The position numbers were made by a program, and so were the translations under genes. The notes below the pieces were generated by a model. The model saw only the letters and a list, made by a program, of their open reading frames with translations, was not told the origin of the DNA and did no database searches. A stretch of 64,000 nucleotides of DNA, taken from NCBI GenBank assembly GCA_050950785.1, contig JBMNIG010000023.1, positions 1-64,000 on the forward strand, written 5' to 3'. Source of the DNA: JAAYOS01 sp050950785. Its GTDB lineage: Bacteria > Bacillota > Clostridia > Oscillospirales > JAAYOS01. The number at the start of each line of letters is the position of its first letter. Within the stretch, counting starts at the first letter, position 1. This document shows positions 35,149-44,605 of this stretch, piece by piece.

Positions 35149-38100
35149 CTACTGCTGATTAGAGTATTCACCAAGACTCTTGATGAGTACTTCAGCTTCA
35201 CGAAGTACATCCGTCCCTTTGGCAAACCGCAGTGAAAGGTATGGTTTTTCCCCTGCACTGAAAAACAGCCTTCCTTTGTACCTTCTGTCACTGCACAGCA
35301 GGCTTATTGCCTTTATATCCGGTCTGCTTGTGGAAAGATTCAAATGTCCTTCACGCTGGCTTATCTCTGTTATGCCGAGTTCTCCTGCAGCTGCTCGAAG
35401 TATAGCGATCCTGATGAGAGCGTGAACACTTTTAGGAATGTCGCCATATCGGTCAGCAAGCTCATCAATAAGATCGGAGGCGTCATCATCAGTCCGCACT
35501 AAGGCGATCCTTCTGTAGAGATCTATTCGTTGTCCTGAATCGGGGATATATACCTCGGGGATCCCGGCATCCACCAAAAGGTCTGCTGTACATTCCACCA
35601 CAACCCCCTTGGTTTCGCCGCGCTCCTCAACGACAGCCTCCTCAAGGAGCTTTAGATACATATCATATCCGACATTTATCATATGCCCCGACTGGGCATG
35701 GCCAAGAATGTTTCCGGCGCCCCGAATCTCAAGGTCTCTCATTGCTATCTTAAATCCTGCACCGAACTCCGCAAACTCCCTTATGGCATTGAGCCTCTTT
35801 TCCGCAATTTCGGAAAGCACTTTTCCCCGGCGGAAAGTCAGATAAGCATATGCGTGACGCTGCGAGCGACCCACCCGTCCTCTGATCTGATGAAGCTGGG
35901 ACAGACCAAGGCGGTCTGCGTCCTCAATGATCAGTGTGTTTACATTTGGAATATCTATTCCTGTTTCTATAATTGTCGTGCAAACAAGTACCTGAATTTC
36001 ACCGTGATCCATCCGCTGCATTACGTCGCTTAAATCACGCTCACTCATTTGACCGTGTGCTACAGCAATCGCAACCCCCTCCAGTGCCCTGGAAAGGCGG
36101 GATGCGGTCTGCTCGATCGATTCGACCCGGTTATGGAGGTAATATACCTGCCCCCCGCGGCCAATCTCCCTGCGAATAGCGTCCAATATCACGTTCCAGT
36201 CGTGTTCCAATACATATGTCTGAACGGGGTGTCTGTCTCTTGGGGCCTCCTCAAGGGATGACATGTCCTTTATGCCCGAAAGTGCCATGTTTAGCGTGCG
36301 GGGAATGGGGGTGGCAGAAAGGGTCAGCACGTCAACCGTGCGGGTCATCTCCTTTAACCTCTCCTTATGTGAAACGCCAAATCGCTGTTCCTCGTCAATG
36401 ATCAGCAGCCCCAGATCCTTAAACCTGACATCTTTCTGGATCAAGCGGTGGGTGCCGATTACCATGTCAACTGTACCGTCCTTGACTCTCCGAATTGTCT
36501 CCAGCTGCTGCTTTGGCGTACGAAACCTGCTCAAAACTTCGATCTTTATGGGGAAGCCTGAAAACCGGCGTGTTGCAGTAGTATAATGCTGCTGCGCAAG
36601 TACTGTTGTGGGAGCCAAAAACGCCACCTGCTTACCGGCAAGTATGCATTTCATGGCCGCTCGCAACGCAACCTCGGTTTTACCAAACCCTACATCACCG
36701 CACAGCAACCTGTCCATGGGATGGCTTGACTCCATGTCTGCTTTTATCTCTCTTATTGACTGATTTTGGTCATCAGTTTCCTCATACTCAAATCCCAACT
36801 CGAACTCTTTTTGCCATTCACTGTCGGGTGGAAAGGCAAAACCCGGTTTGCGCATTCGCTCAGCATAAAGCTCAATCAGTTCCTTGGCTAGCTCTCTTGC
36901 CGCCGACTTAGCTTTCGACTTTGAGCGCTGCCACTCGGTTCCTCCGAGTTTGTTGAGTTTGACCCTAACATCTTCTCCGGCACCTATATATTTCGATACC
37001 AGGTCAAGCTGTGTAGCCGGAACATAAAGCGCGTCAGTACCTGCAAAGGCCAGCTTTATATAATCGCGCTTGACATCATCGACCTCCATGGTCACTATAC
37101 CCATGAATTTGGCAATACCATGATGCTCATGCACTACTAAATCTCCGGGTGTGAGGTCTTCATAGGACCGAACCCGTTCTCGCGATGTCTTTCTTCTCGC
37201 TTTCCGAGACTTATACCTCTCAGCCGCAATCTGCCCTTCAGTTATCACCGCAATGCGCAATGACGGGTACTCAAATCCCGCGGTTATCGATCCTATAGCA
37301 ACGGTACAATGGCCCTTTTGCGGTAATTTGGCAAGACCAAGGTCAAGTGATGCGGAAATACCATTTTCCTGCAGTATTTCAGCCAGGTTCTTAGCACGAG
37401 TTTCGTTTTTACATAGAACGGATACCGAATAGGATCTGCCAACGTAGTGTTGTATGTCAGAAACGGCGGTATCTATACTTCCACCATAGGAAGGTAGCTG
37501 CTTTACAGTAAAGCCGGTAAGGATCAATGGCGAAAGCGGATATTTAGCACCTATAAATGTGTCAAGATAAATTACAGGATATAGTGATATGTGTTCGTTC
37601 AAGGCATTATAATCGATTGTGAAACGGGCGTGTTTCGGGTGTATTTTGCCCGACTCGATCAGTGACTTCATGTCTTCATTTTGCTGCCAAAGAAAGCTCC
37701 TTGCGCGTTCGGCAACTCTTCCGTGATCCATCACTGCCACGATCGCATTTTCAGGCAGATAGTCGATAGCCGTAGCGAAGTCAGGATAGATCAGATCAAG
37801 ATAACGGTCGGCGGCAGGGAAGATTATCTCATTTTCAAGTCTTTCAATATCGGATGCTATAGTCCGGTTCAAATCAGAGTTGCCCCTGCCTTTTGAGGTG
37901 AGACCTTCCATTGTCCGAATCAAGCCTGCGATCCCACCCGGTGCATGTGCAGGAAGCGTTTCGGAAGCAGGTAAAATTTTCACAGACTCCAACTGTGTCG
38001 TTCTGCGCTGTGATATGGGGTCAAAGTAATAAATAGTATCTATCTCGTCGCCAAAAAACTCAATTCTGTATGGTCCTTCAGCTCCGGGAGAGTAGAAGTC

Positions 38101-38640
38101 GACAATACCTCCACGGGTGGATACCTGGCCTTCTCCCTCGACCATGGATGCACGTTTGTATCCGGCCATCAATAATGCATCAACAAGGAAGTCTATACTC
38201 GTTTCATCGCCGGGTTTTAGTTCCTCAACCACGCGGTTCATGATCTTAGGCGGGATCGTCCTTGTCACTACGGAATCGTATGATGCTACAACCGCCCGCA
38301 GGTCATCCATCCTGCTTAAAATTGCGATCCTGTTGTGTTCCCATTCCCTTGAAGCAACTTCAGTTGTGTGAAACACAAACTCCCGTGAGGGAAGGATGGG
38401 AACCTCCTCGCCAATAAAGGCAGATAAATCAGCTGCAGCGCGCTTTGCCTCTAAATCATCCGGGCAGAGAACAAAGAGCGGTCTGCCTGTCCTCTCGGAT
38501 AGCGCAGCCGCTATATGTGACTTATGGACCGGATTTAGACCACCTGCGGCAGCCGGACATCTTCCGAGACTGACCGCATCCACTAAATCCTCAAATTCTT
38601 TTAAGCCCCTAAGGGCCTCACTCCATATATGCATCAGCAC
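35149..38640 (-). CDS. mfd: transcription-repair coupling factor Mfd
   Basis: A 1163-residue translocase that removes stalled RNA polymerase and recruits UvrA to DNA lesions. In order: N-terminal UvrB-like region (VSTRGGIVDFYSPGAEGPYRIEFFGDEID), RNA-polymerase-interacting CarD-like domain (LTPGDLVVHEHHGIAKFMGI), RecG-like motor with Walker A CGDVGFGKTEVALRA, the DEEQ box IIDEEQRFGV, SATPIPRTLNMAL, RGRVGRS, and the C-terminal TRCF domain. Length is normal. The start is GTG at 38638-38640, directly after the pth stop; ATG at 38634 is an alternative. The pth-mfd order is typical. Confidence 0.96.
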   Translation of the reverse strand: MLMHIWSEALRGLKEFEDLVDAVSLGRCPAAAGGLNPVHKSHIAAALSERTGRPLFVLCPDDLEAKRAAADLSAFIGEEVPILPSREFVFHTTEVASREWEHNRIAILSRMDDLRAVVASYDSVVTRTIPPKIMNRVVEELKPGDETSIDFLVDALLMAGYKRASMVEGEGQVSTRGGIVDFYSPGAEGPYRIEFFGDEIDTIYYFDPISQRRTTQLESVKILPASETLPAHAPGGIAGLIRTMEGLTSKGRGNSDLNRTIASDIERLENEIIFPAADRYLDLIYPDFATAIDYLPENAIVAVMDHGRVAERARSFLWQQNEDMKSLIESGKIHPKHARFTIDYNALNEHISLYPVIYLDTFIGAKYPLSPLILTGFTVKQLPSYGGSIDTAVSDIQHYVGRSYSVSVLCKNETRAKNLAEILQENGISASLDLGLAKLPQKGHCTVAIGSITAGFEYPSLRIAVITEGQIAAERYKSRKARRKTSRERVRSYEDLTPGDLVVHEHHGIAKFMGIVTMEVDDVKRDYIKLAFAGTDALYVPATQLDLVSKYIGAGEDVRVKLNKLGGTEWQRSKSKAKSAARELAKELIELYAERMRKPGFAFPPDSEWQKEFELGFEYEETDDQNQSIREIKADMESSHPMDRLLCGDVGFGKTEVALRAAMKCILAGKQVAFLAPTTVLAQQHYTTATRRFSGFPIKIEVLSRFRTPKQQLETIRRVKDGTVDMVIGTHRLIQKDVRFKDLGLLIIDEEQRFGVSHKERLKEMTRTVDVLTLSATPIPRTLNMALSGIKDMSSLEEAPRDRHPVQTYVLEHDWNVILDAIRREIGRGGQVYYLHNRVESIEQTASRLSRALEGVAIAVAHGQMSERDLSDVMQRMDHGEIQVLVCTTIIETGIDIPNVNTLIIEDADRLGLSQLHQIRGRVGRSQRHAYAYLTFRRGKVLSEIAEKRLNAIREFAEFGAGFKIAMRDLEIRGAGNILGHAQSGHMINVGYDMYLKLLEEAVVEERGETKGVVVECTADLLVDAGIPEVYIPDSGQRIDLYRRIALVRTDDDASDLIDELADRYGDIPKSVHALIRIAILRAAAGELGITEISQREGHLNLSTSRPDIKAISLLCSDRRYKGRLFFSAGEKPYLSLRFAKGTDVLREAEVLIKSLGEYSNQQ

Positions 38641-39258
38641 TTACTCCACAAATCGTCCGTTGAATGCACCGGCGGCGCCGTCAAAATCACCGGTAAGCAT
38701 ATGCTCCACTGCATCTGCGGCAACATCGATAACGCGATTTATGCGCTGGCGGTCGGCTCCTACAAAAACCGAAGTTACCCAATCTACAAGGTCGCCGTCA
38801 TCGGGACTTCCAACCCCTACCTTTAGTCTGGGGAAATCCTCGGACCCGCACAGTTCTATAATTGATTTTATTCCGTTATGGCCGCCGTCACTGCCTTTTT
38901 TACGCACACGTAATTTCCCAACCGGCAGGTGTATATCGTCATAAACGACAATAATGCGCTCCGGCGGGATCTTGTAAAAGGAGGAGGCAGCTCGAATAGA
39001 TCTGCCACTCAAATTCATATATGTCTGGGGCTTGATCAAGAGAACTTTCGCTCCGCGTTCTCCTATTCCAGATCCGATCGTTCCTGTACCGGTATGGGCT
39101 TGAAACCTGTTTTTGTTTACCGGGATCGAGTGCCGTCGGGAAAGCTCGTCGATTACTCGAAACCCTACATTGTGGCGGGTTCCGCTATATCTTGCACCCG
39201 GATTTCCCAGCCCCGCAACAATATAGTCCACCGGCCCGGGTTTCTTCCTGAATAACAT
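38641..39258 (-). CDS. pth: peptidyl-tRNA hydrolase
   Basis: A 205-residue enzyme that frees tRNA from peptidyl-tRNA released during translation. The motif DYIVAGLGNPGARYSGTRHN holds the catalytic His (about H29), and VVYDDIHLPVGKLRVRKKGS and GGHNGIKSI follow with the catalytic Asp (about D107-108). KPQTYMNLSG is also diagnostic. It lies between the GlmU-like gene and mfd and abuts mfd without a gap. Confidence 0.96.
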   Translation of the reverse strand: MLFRKKPGPVDYIVAGLGNPGARYSGTRHNVGFRVIDELSRRHSIPVNKNRFQAHTGTGTIGSGIGERGAKVLLIKPQTYMNLSGRSIRAASSFYKIPPERIIVVYDDIHLPVGKLRVRKKGSDGGHNGIKSIIELCGSEDFPRLKVGVGSPDDGDLVDWVTSVFVGADRQRINRVIDVAADAVEHMLTGDFDGAAGAFNGRFVE

Positions 39259-39402
39259 TTTTTATCTCCATTTCGACATTCCAAGCCTTATCCGGCCTAA
39301 TATTATCATATCCGGCAAAGCTTGAAATAATGTCATCATTGATCAATACATTTTAACTTTATTATGCAATATAAATGCCACATAAATATGTTGGCTCTTT
39401 TT

Positions 39403-40602
39403 TTAGTTTTTCTTCCTGTTCTTATTCCAATCCGCCTTGTTGGATTGCCGTACACGACCTATGGCTAGGCTGCCTTCAGGCACATCATGTGTCACAGTAG
39501 TCCCGGCTGCGGTCGTAGCATTTTTACCCACCCGTACCGGTGCAATCAGATTTGTATTGCAGCCAATAAAGGCCCCATCCTCAATTACAGTAAGGTGCTT
39601 TGCGACGCCGTCGTAGTTGGCCGTGACCGTACCGCATCCGAAGTTTACGTTTCTGCCCACCTCGGCGTCCCCGACATATGTCAGGTGCGAAATTTTCGTA
39701 CCGTCGCCGATAGAAGCCTTTTTCAATTCTACAAAGTCACCAATTCTTATATCATCGCCGATTTGACAACCCGGACGAATATAAGCAAATGGACCGATCT
39801 TGACATTGTTTCCAATAGTACTGTCCAACACCTGTGAGGAATTTATCTCTGTACCATCTCCGACATCGCAATTGCTTACAACTGTATTTGGTCCGATTTT
39901 ACATCCCTGGCCGATCACAGCAGATCCCTTTATGATCGTATTGGGATAAATGATACTTCTCGAGCCGATTTTCGCATCAGGCGATATATAACAAGTGTCT
40001 GCTCCCACAAAACGAACCCCGTTTGCCATGTGCCTGCGGTTGACAACATCACGAAGCAGCTCTTCAGCTCTGCAAATGTCCTCTAGGTTGCGTGTCACAA
40101 GACCAAGCGTCCCTGTATCCAAGCAGTCGATCTCATAGTAGTCCTCAAAGCTGTCCTGGCCTTCTAATGCGCTGAGTATCAACAGCGGGTCAAACGCGTC
40201 CTCACCGGAAAAACCGCAAACACCAATGGGAGATCCACCCGACGTCAGAACTACCTTTTCCCTGGACTGAAGGGTATCAAGCAGTTCTTCGATCACATCC
40301 CTGTCAAAAAATACTGTATCGGATATTGTAATAACACATTCGTGTCCATTATCCGCAAGTTCCCTCAGAGCTTCACGAACCTGCCCGGCATCGCATCTTG
40401 TAAAGGTGGAAAAGAGATCCCCCAACCTGCTATCGCACTCAGAGACGTCATTTACGACAAGGAGCAACTCTTCAATGCCGCATTCACTTAATGTTTCGGC
40501 TATCCATCGTTTCAATTTCTTAAATAGCAGCTCCTCTTCAAAAAGAAGTCGCCCTTCATCGTTGACCTTAAGAATGGCTGCTGTTCGCATAGTGGTGCTC
40601 AT
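39403..40602 (-). CDS. GlmU homologue with intact acetyltransferase half and degenerate uridylyltransferase half
   Basis: A 399-residue protein, shorter than the usual 450-460 of GlmU. The C-terminal left-handed beta-helix (about 200-390) is well kept: IGPFAYIRPGCQIGD, IGDFVELKKASIGDGTK and the catalytic His in SHLTYVGDAEVGRNV, then GCGTVTANYDGVAK and PEGSLAIGRVRQ. So it probably makes GlcNAc-1-phosphate. The N-terminal half lacks the nucleotide-binding LAAGxGTRM loop (it begins MRTAAILKVNDEGRLLFEE), and the usual GDxP metal site reads ISDTVFF. The end of that half, EELLRDVVNRRHMANGVRF, still resembles GlmU, so it is a decayed or remodelled domain, not a different family. The ATG at 40602 has AAAGGAG 8 bases upstream. 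The usual neighbour prs is absent; pth and mfd follow. Confidence 0.85.
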   Translation of the reverse strand: MSTTMRTAAILKVNDEGRLLFEEELLFKKLKRWIAETLSECGIEELLLVVNDVSECDSRLGDLFSTFTRCDAGQVREALRELADNGHECVITISDTVFFDRDVIEELLDTLQSREKVVLTSGGSPIGVCGFSGEDAFDPLLILSALEGQDSFEDYYEIDCLDTGTLGLVTRNLEDICRAEELLRDVVNRRHMANGVRFVGADTCYISPDAKIGSRSIIYPNTIIKGSAVIGQGCKIGPNTVVSNCDVGDGTEINSSQVLDSTIGNNVKIGPFAYIRPGCQIGDDIRIGDFVELKKASIGDGTKISHLTYVGDAEVGRNVNFGCGTVTANYDGVAKHLTVIEDGAFIGCNTNLIAPVRVGKNATTAAGTTVTHDVPEGSLAIGRVRQSNKADWNKNRKKN

Positions 40603-40729
40603 CTCTTTCACTCCTTTGCAACATTGATGATATTTGGTGTTTTGCTACCGCAACTGCTCTAATACCGTTTACTCTTAGTCCTCATCTTAAACTCCCTCAA
40701 TTAGCGGGCGAGATGATAGATCTAAGAAA

Positions 40730-40759
40730 ATTATACTATAGACGAGTGTTTTATATCAA
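40730..40759 (-). promoter_or_regulatory. sigma-A promoter of the GlmU-like gene
   Basis: The minus strand reads TTGATA (40754-40759), an 18-bp spacer and TATAAT (40730-40735), with a leader of about 120 bases. Confidence 0.65.
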
Positions 40760-40847
40760 GTGCTAACCTTACGACGATCCTACATATATTTATACAAGTA
40801 TCACGATATGAAGCCTTATAATGATATCAGAATCTTCGGAGGTTGCC

Positions 40848-41591
40848 ATGCTGATTTTGAAAAAAGCTCGTTTGAAACAGCTCCTCTTTGTTATCCTAAT
40901 GGTTATAGTATTGGCACTTATAAGCGTAGGTCTTGGAATTCTCGAGGCCTATCTTGTAAACCGTTATTTCCCGGACCCCGAAAACTACCCCTGGCAACGC
41001 ATTTACCCTTCCTTCTCTGTTCCCAAGGAGGGTTATGCGGTATATGTAGACCTTGACCTGTTGCAGCTTACGCTATATAAGGATGGCGAGGTTTTCAAAA
41101 CCTGGCCCTGTTCAGGCGGTGCAAAACATTCACCATCTCCCCTTGGGCTGTTCAAGGTCAACGGAATCGGAAATTGGGGGGAGGGCTTTGGAGGAAGCTG
41201 GATTTCAATAAATGTCCCCTGGGGGAAATACGGGATACATGGTACATATGAACCGTGGACTATAGGGCGCAAAAATGCATCCCACGGCTGTATCCGAATG
41301 CTGAACGGAGACGTGCGTGAGCTGAAGGAATATGTAAAATGGGGAACCCCTGTTTATATCAAATATGACAACATCCCTTTTAGGGCTATGGAGCATGGAG
41401 ACATCGGAAGCGATGTCCTGGAGTTGCAGGAAAATCTCCTCCAATTAGGTTATTATCATGGCACGCCCGACGGTAGATTTGGCAACGGGACAATGCAGGC
41501 AGTCAAGAAATTCCAAAGGGATCACAAATTGAAAGTTGACGGAGTCGTTGGCTGGGCTACGATCAATCAAATCCAGATGATGCTGGATTGA
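40848..41591 (+). CDS. L,D-transpeptidase (YkuD domain) with C-terminal peptidoglycan-binding domain
   Basis: A 247-residue wall enzyme. A single N-terminal membrane anchor (about 10-35) is followed by a YkuD domain with the catalytic motif IGRKNASHGCIRMLNGDV (Cys at about 148), and then a PG_binding_1 repeat (GSDVLELQENLLQLGYY ... DGVVGWATINQIQ). It would form 3-3 cross-links in peptidoglycan or attach proteins to it. The ATG at 40848 is preferred to 40821 because GGAGG lies 5 bases upstream and the anchor starts at once. It is divergent from the GlmU-like gene and lies beside other envelope genes. Confidence 0.9.
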   Translation: MLILKKARLKQLLFVILMVIVLALISVGLGILEAYLVNRYFPDPENYPWQRIYPSFSVPKEGYAVYVDLDLLQLTLYKDGEVFKTWPCSGGAKHSPSPLGLFKVNGIGNWGEGFGGSWISINVPWGKYGIHGTYEPWTIGRKNASHGCIRMLNGDVRELKEYVKWGTPVYIKYDNIPFRAMEHGDIGSDVLELQENLLQLGYYHGTPDGRFGNGTMQAVKKFQRDHKLKVDGVVGWATINQIQMMLD

Positions 41592-41726
41592 AGCAACAAG
41601 ACTTTGCCAGACTTATATCGATTTAGATATATAAACGCTTATATAAACGCTGGATTAGTATAAAAAGATATTTCTGCATTAGGTGAATATTAGGTTGCTA
41701 AGTTTGATCATGTGGTCAGTTTGTTC

Positions 41727-43076
41727 CTATGGCTCGTGAGTCGACACGGGATTTGGCAACAACACGTTGCTCTGCTCGTCGCCCTCCTCACTGCCTTGTT
41801 CGTTTGAACCTTCCTGGGGAGTAGCTGACGGATTCGGTAACGGATCTGTTTCTACCCCACCAGCGTCAAGCCCGGTTTCCGGAGTCGTTGGAGTAGGGGA
41901 GGGATGACTCTCCTCTGCAGGTGAAGGCTCCGGAGTATGGGTCGGCACAGGCGAAGGATCCACCTGCTCCGCCTGTGGCGTTGGGTCGGGCTGAGGACTT
42001 GGACTTGGTGTTGGCTTCACAGGTTGCACAAACTGCACATGTCTTACGTTTTTCTTAGTAATGGCAGTTTCATACGGGTTTATTGTTTCGTTGATCAGCT
42101 CAATAGTCTCAGCACTGCTAACAAACTGATAATAGTAAGGGTTTACATCGGGATTTTTGGTATATGTGGGAAGCGTATACATATGGATATTGTCGGTGCC
42201 AATATCGTATAATTTCAACCCTAGCCATATCAGATTGCCGACCGAAAGGTCGGTCTCAACATTTTCGGAATATATCTTTGCAAAAGTCTCTATCTTTGTG
42301 ATGTTTTTAGGTGTCAATAGCTTTTTGGCCACAGCCATTAGAAACTGCTGCTGGATCTCCATCCTGCTGAAATCCGAGCCGATATGTCCCCTGTACCTGA
42401 CAAGCTCCATTGCCTTTTGTCCATCCAGATGTTGTAACCCCGGCTCAAAGTGTATGTGCAGATCCTGCGTGGGATCATCATAATTCATCCTATATGGAAC
42501 ATCAAAGTCTACTCCTCCAATGGCATCTACAAGACGGATCAGCCCCTCAAGTCCCACCTTGACAGTAAAGTCAGGTTCAAAACCAACAATTTCAGAAACC
42601 TCTTTGACAACGAGGGAAACTCCACCCGTTCCAAGTGCACTGTTGATCTTCTTGATATACCTTCGGGCATCAACCTTAGTGTCCCTAGGAATGCTCAGGA
42701 CATGAAACGACTTGTTTACCGTATCAATAGTTCCGACCATAAGCGTATCGGAGGTGTAGTCGTCGCTTGTCCCTATAAGTAATATCGTATATGTTCCTTT
42801 ACGCCTGTTTCCCGAAACAGTCTCGGGTTCCTCTCCCTCTGAAATCTGAAGACCGTCCTCACCTTCGCTGTAAAAGCGTCGAAGATACCCAACGGGTGCT
42901 TTTCCTAGGCGCTCAGTGGAGTCTGCGGAGTCTCCGGTCTGTTTCTTTCCGGAGTCCCGGTCACCGATTTCGGGAGCTCGAACAAACAGTGCGGTAATTG
43001 CAAAAGAAAGCGCTATAACAGCCAGCAAAGCACAAGCCGCAACACCTGTGCGTCGCAGCAATTTCTTATTTTTCAT
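41727..43076 (-). CDS. LytR-CpsA-Psr (LCP) family wall polymer ligase with proline-rich tail
   Basis: A membrane-anchored protein of 449 residues of the family that attaches wall teichoic acid-like or capsular polymers to peptidoglycan. TM about 10-31; LCP domain about 95-270 with TYTILLIGTSDDYTSDTLMV, VLSIPRDTKVDARRY and LVRYRGHIGSDFSRMEIQQ, the arginine-rich lipid-phosphate site. The C-terminal 90 residues or so are rich in Pro, Ser, Thr and Glu (SPSPQPDPTPQ and similar) and may be a wall-spanning spacer. ATG at 43076 has AGAGGTGG 7 bases upstream; an in-frame TTG at 43160 overlaps the kinase stop and would add 28 residues. It is the third gene of a response regulator / kinase / LCP operon. 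Confidence 0.88.
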   Translation of the reverse strand: MKNKKLLRRTGVAACALLAVIALSFAITALFVRAPEIGDRDSGKKQTGDSADSTERLGKAPVGYLRRFYSEGEDGLQISEGEEPETVSGNRRKGTYTILLIGTSDDYTSDTLMVGTIDTVNKSFHVLSIPRDTKVDARRYIKKINSALGTGGVSLVVKEVSEIVGFEPDFTVKVGLEGLIRLVDAIGGVDFDVPYRMNYDDPTQDLHIHFEPGLQHLDGQKAMELVRYRGHIGSDFSRMEIQQQFLMAVAKKLLTPKNITKIETFAKIYSENVETDLSVGNLIWLGLKLYDIGTDNIHMYTLPTYTKNPDVNPYYYQFVSSAETIELINETINPYETAITKKNVRHVQFVQPVKPTPSPSPQPDPTPQAEQVDPSPVPTHTPEPSPAEESHPSPTPTTPETGLDAGGVETDPLPNPSATPQEGSNEQGSEEGDEQSNVLLPNPVSTHEP

Positions 43077-43156
43077 ACTTAGTCCACCTCTAGATCCGCC
43101 GAAAAATCCTTTCTCTGGCGGATCATTACGAATCTTCTTGAAATCAAATATCCGGC

Positions 43157-44575
43157 TCAATTGCTTGCCGCCGGCAATGTAAAGCTCATGGTAGTCTTAC
43201 CACCTTCGCATTCACAGATGATATCCTCTCCATGCTGTCGCAAAATATTCTTTGCCAAGTACAGGCCAAGTCCTAGACCCTCAGACTTACGTGACCTGTC
43301 CGACTTGTGGAAGCGGTCAAATATCCTTTCCTGCTCCTCCGGCGGGATAGGTTTACCAATATCGGTCACTGAGAAATTAATCTTTTTGTCCTTACGCAAA
43401 ATAGATATTTTTATGGTGGTGTCCTTATTGGCGTACTTTACGGCATTATCCACTAGATTATAGATGACCCTTGTGATACTGTCCTTTTCGGCGATGACTT
43501 CCATCGCTTCGTCAAAGTTGACTTCAATATCCAAATTGCGGTCGGTTATCTTCTTCTCAAGTCCCAATATTACAAGCCTTGTGAGTTCACAGATATCAAA
43601 TGCCTCTAAATTCAAGCTGATCTCTTCCGCCTCAAGGCGACTCAACTCAAGCATTTCTGAGACAAGCCTGCTTAATCGCTTTACTTCGGAGGAAACGACC
43701 CTTAGATAGGTCTCCTGTTTTTCGGGTGCCACAACACCGTCAAGGATTCCGTCCACGTAGCCACCGATGGTTGTCATGGGGGTCTTTAATTCGTGAGAGA
43801 TGTTGGCGATAAACTCACGTCTGCGCTCCTCCGTCCGCTGTAGCTCATTTGCCATATTGTTGAATGACGACGAAAGTTTTCCGATCTCGTCCTTCCTATC
43901 GGTTTCGGGTACCCTGACCGAGAAGTTGCCACGTGCAAATTCCCGGGCTGCGGAGGACATCAATATCAACGGTCTTGTCATTCGTTGAGCAGCTATGAAT
44001 GTCCATGCAAGGGAGAGCAAAAGGACGGCAGCCGCAGTGGAAATGAATATTCTGATGAAATCAAATATCATATCCCGTAGGTGCGCTCCCGTTGTGGACA
44101 CAAATACTGTTCCCACAATATTTCCGTTCCAGGATTCAACGGGCACTCCCACACTGTAGTATTCGCTGGCGAGAAGCCCGCCAAGAGTACCAAATCCGCT
44201 GTACCCACCGTTCAAAATGGTCTGACGCATAACGTCTTCACCGACATACAACCTTGTGGATATACTCCTGATGCTTATATCGTCAGAAGTCTCTATAACT
44301 TCGCCAAGATTGTTTGTGATTATAACATATGTGTTGGAAAGTTTGGCATAGCTCCATACTATTTCCTTGAAATTCCTGTTTATGAGAATTTTGCTGCTGT
44401 ATACATTTTGTCCTGCTTTTTTGCTGATTTCAACGGCGGTATCGAGGAGTGAACCTTGGCGCTCCCTGATAAAAAAGCGGTATGAAAATACCGCAATAGA
44501 TGAGCCAAGGATTATAAAGCTGAACAAAAGCAGCAGGGATGTAACTATAAATGTCTTGTAAAAAGTACTTTTCAT
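43157..44575 (-). CDS. membrane sensor histidine kinase
   Basis: A 472-residue two-component kinase. TM1 is about 10-32, an outer sensor region follows to about 170, TM2 is about 172-196, then a HAMP domain (RPLILMSSAAREFARGNFS), the phospho-acceptor H box FIANISHELKTPMTTIGGYV (His261), N box NLVDNAVKYANK, and G boxes ISVTDIGKPIPPEEQ-like and GLGLGLYLAKNIL. It is of the PhoR/VicK-like class. The gene begins 30 bp after the response regulator stop, and the LCP gene follows, which suggests the pair controls envelope functions. The signal is unknown. Confidence 0.92.
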   Translation of the reverse strand: MKSTFYKTFIVTSLLLLFSFIILGSSIAVFSYRFFIRERQGSLLDTAVEISKKAGQNVYSSKILINRNFKEIVWSYAKLSNTYVIITNNLGEVIETSDDISIRSISTRLYVGEDVMRQTILNGGYSGFGTLGGLLASEYYSVGVPVESWNGNIVGTVFVSTTGAHLRDMIFDFIRIFISTAAAVLLLSLAWTFIAAQRMTRPLILMSSAAREFARGNFSVRVPETDRKDEIGKLSSSFNNMANELQRTEERRREFIANISHELKTPMTTIGGYVDGILDGVVAPEKQETYLRVVSSEVKRLSRLVSEMLELSRLEAEEISLNLEAFDICELTRLVILGLEKKITDRNLDIEVNFDEAMEVIAEKDSITRVIYNLVDNAVKYANKDTTIKISILRKDKKINFSVTDIGKPIPPEEQERIFDRFHKSDRSRKSEGLGLGLYLAKNILRQHGEDIICECEGGKTTMSFTLPAASN

Positions 44576-44605
44576 ATCTTACTCACATCAAAATTGGCGG
44601 AGGAG

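Noticed and set aside
35180..38944. Many plus-strand open frames opposite mfd and pth
   Set aside because: They are shadows of well-conserved minus-strand genes; none has its own ribosome binding site and homology-like motifs.
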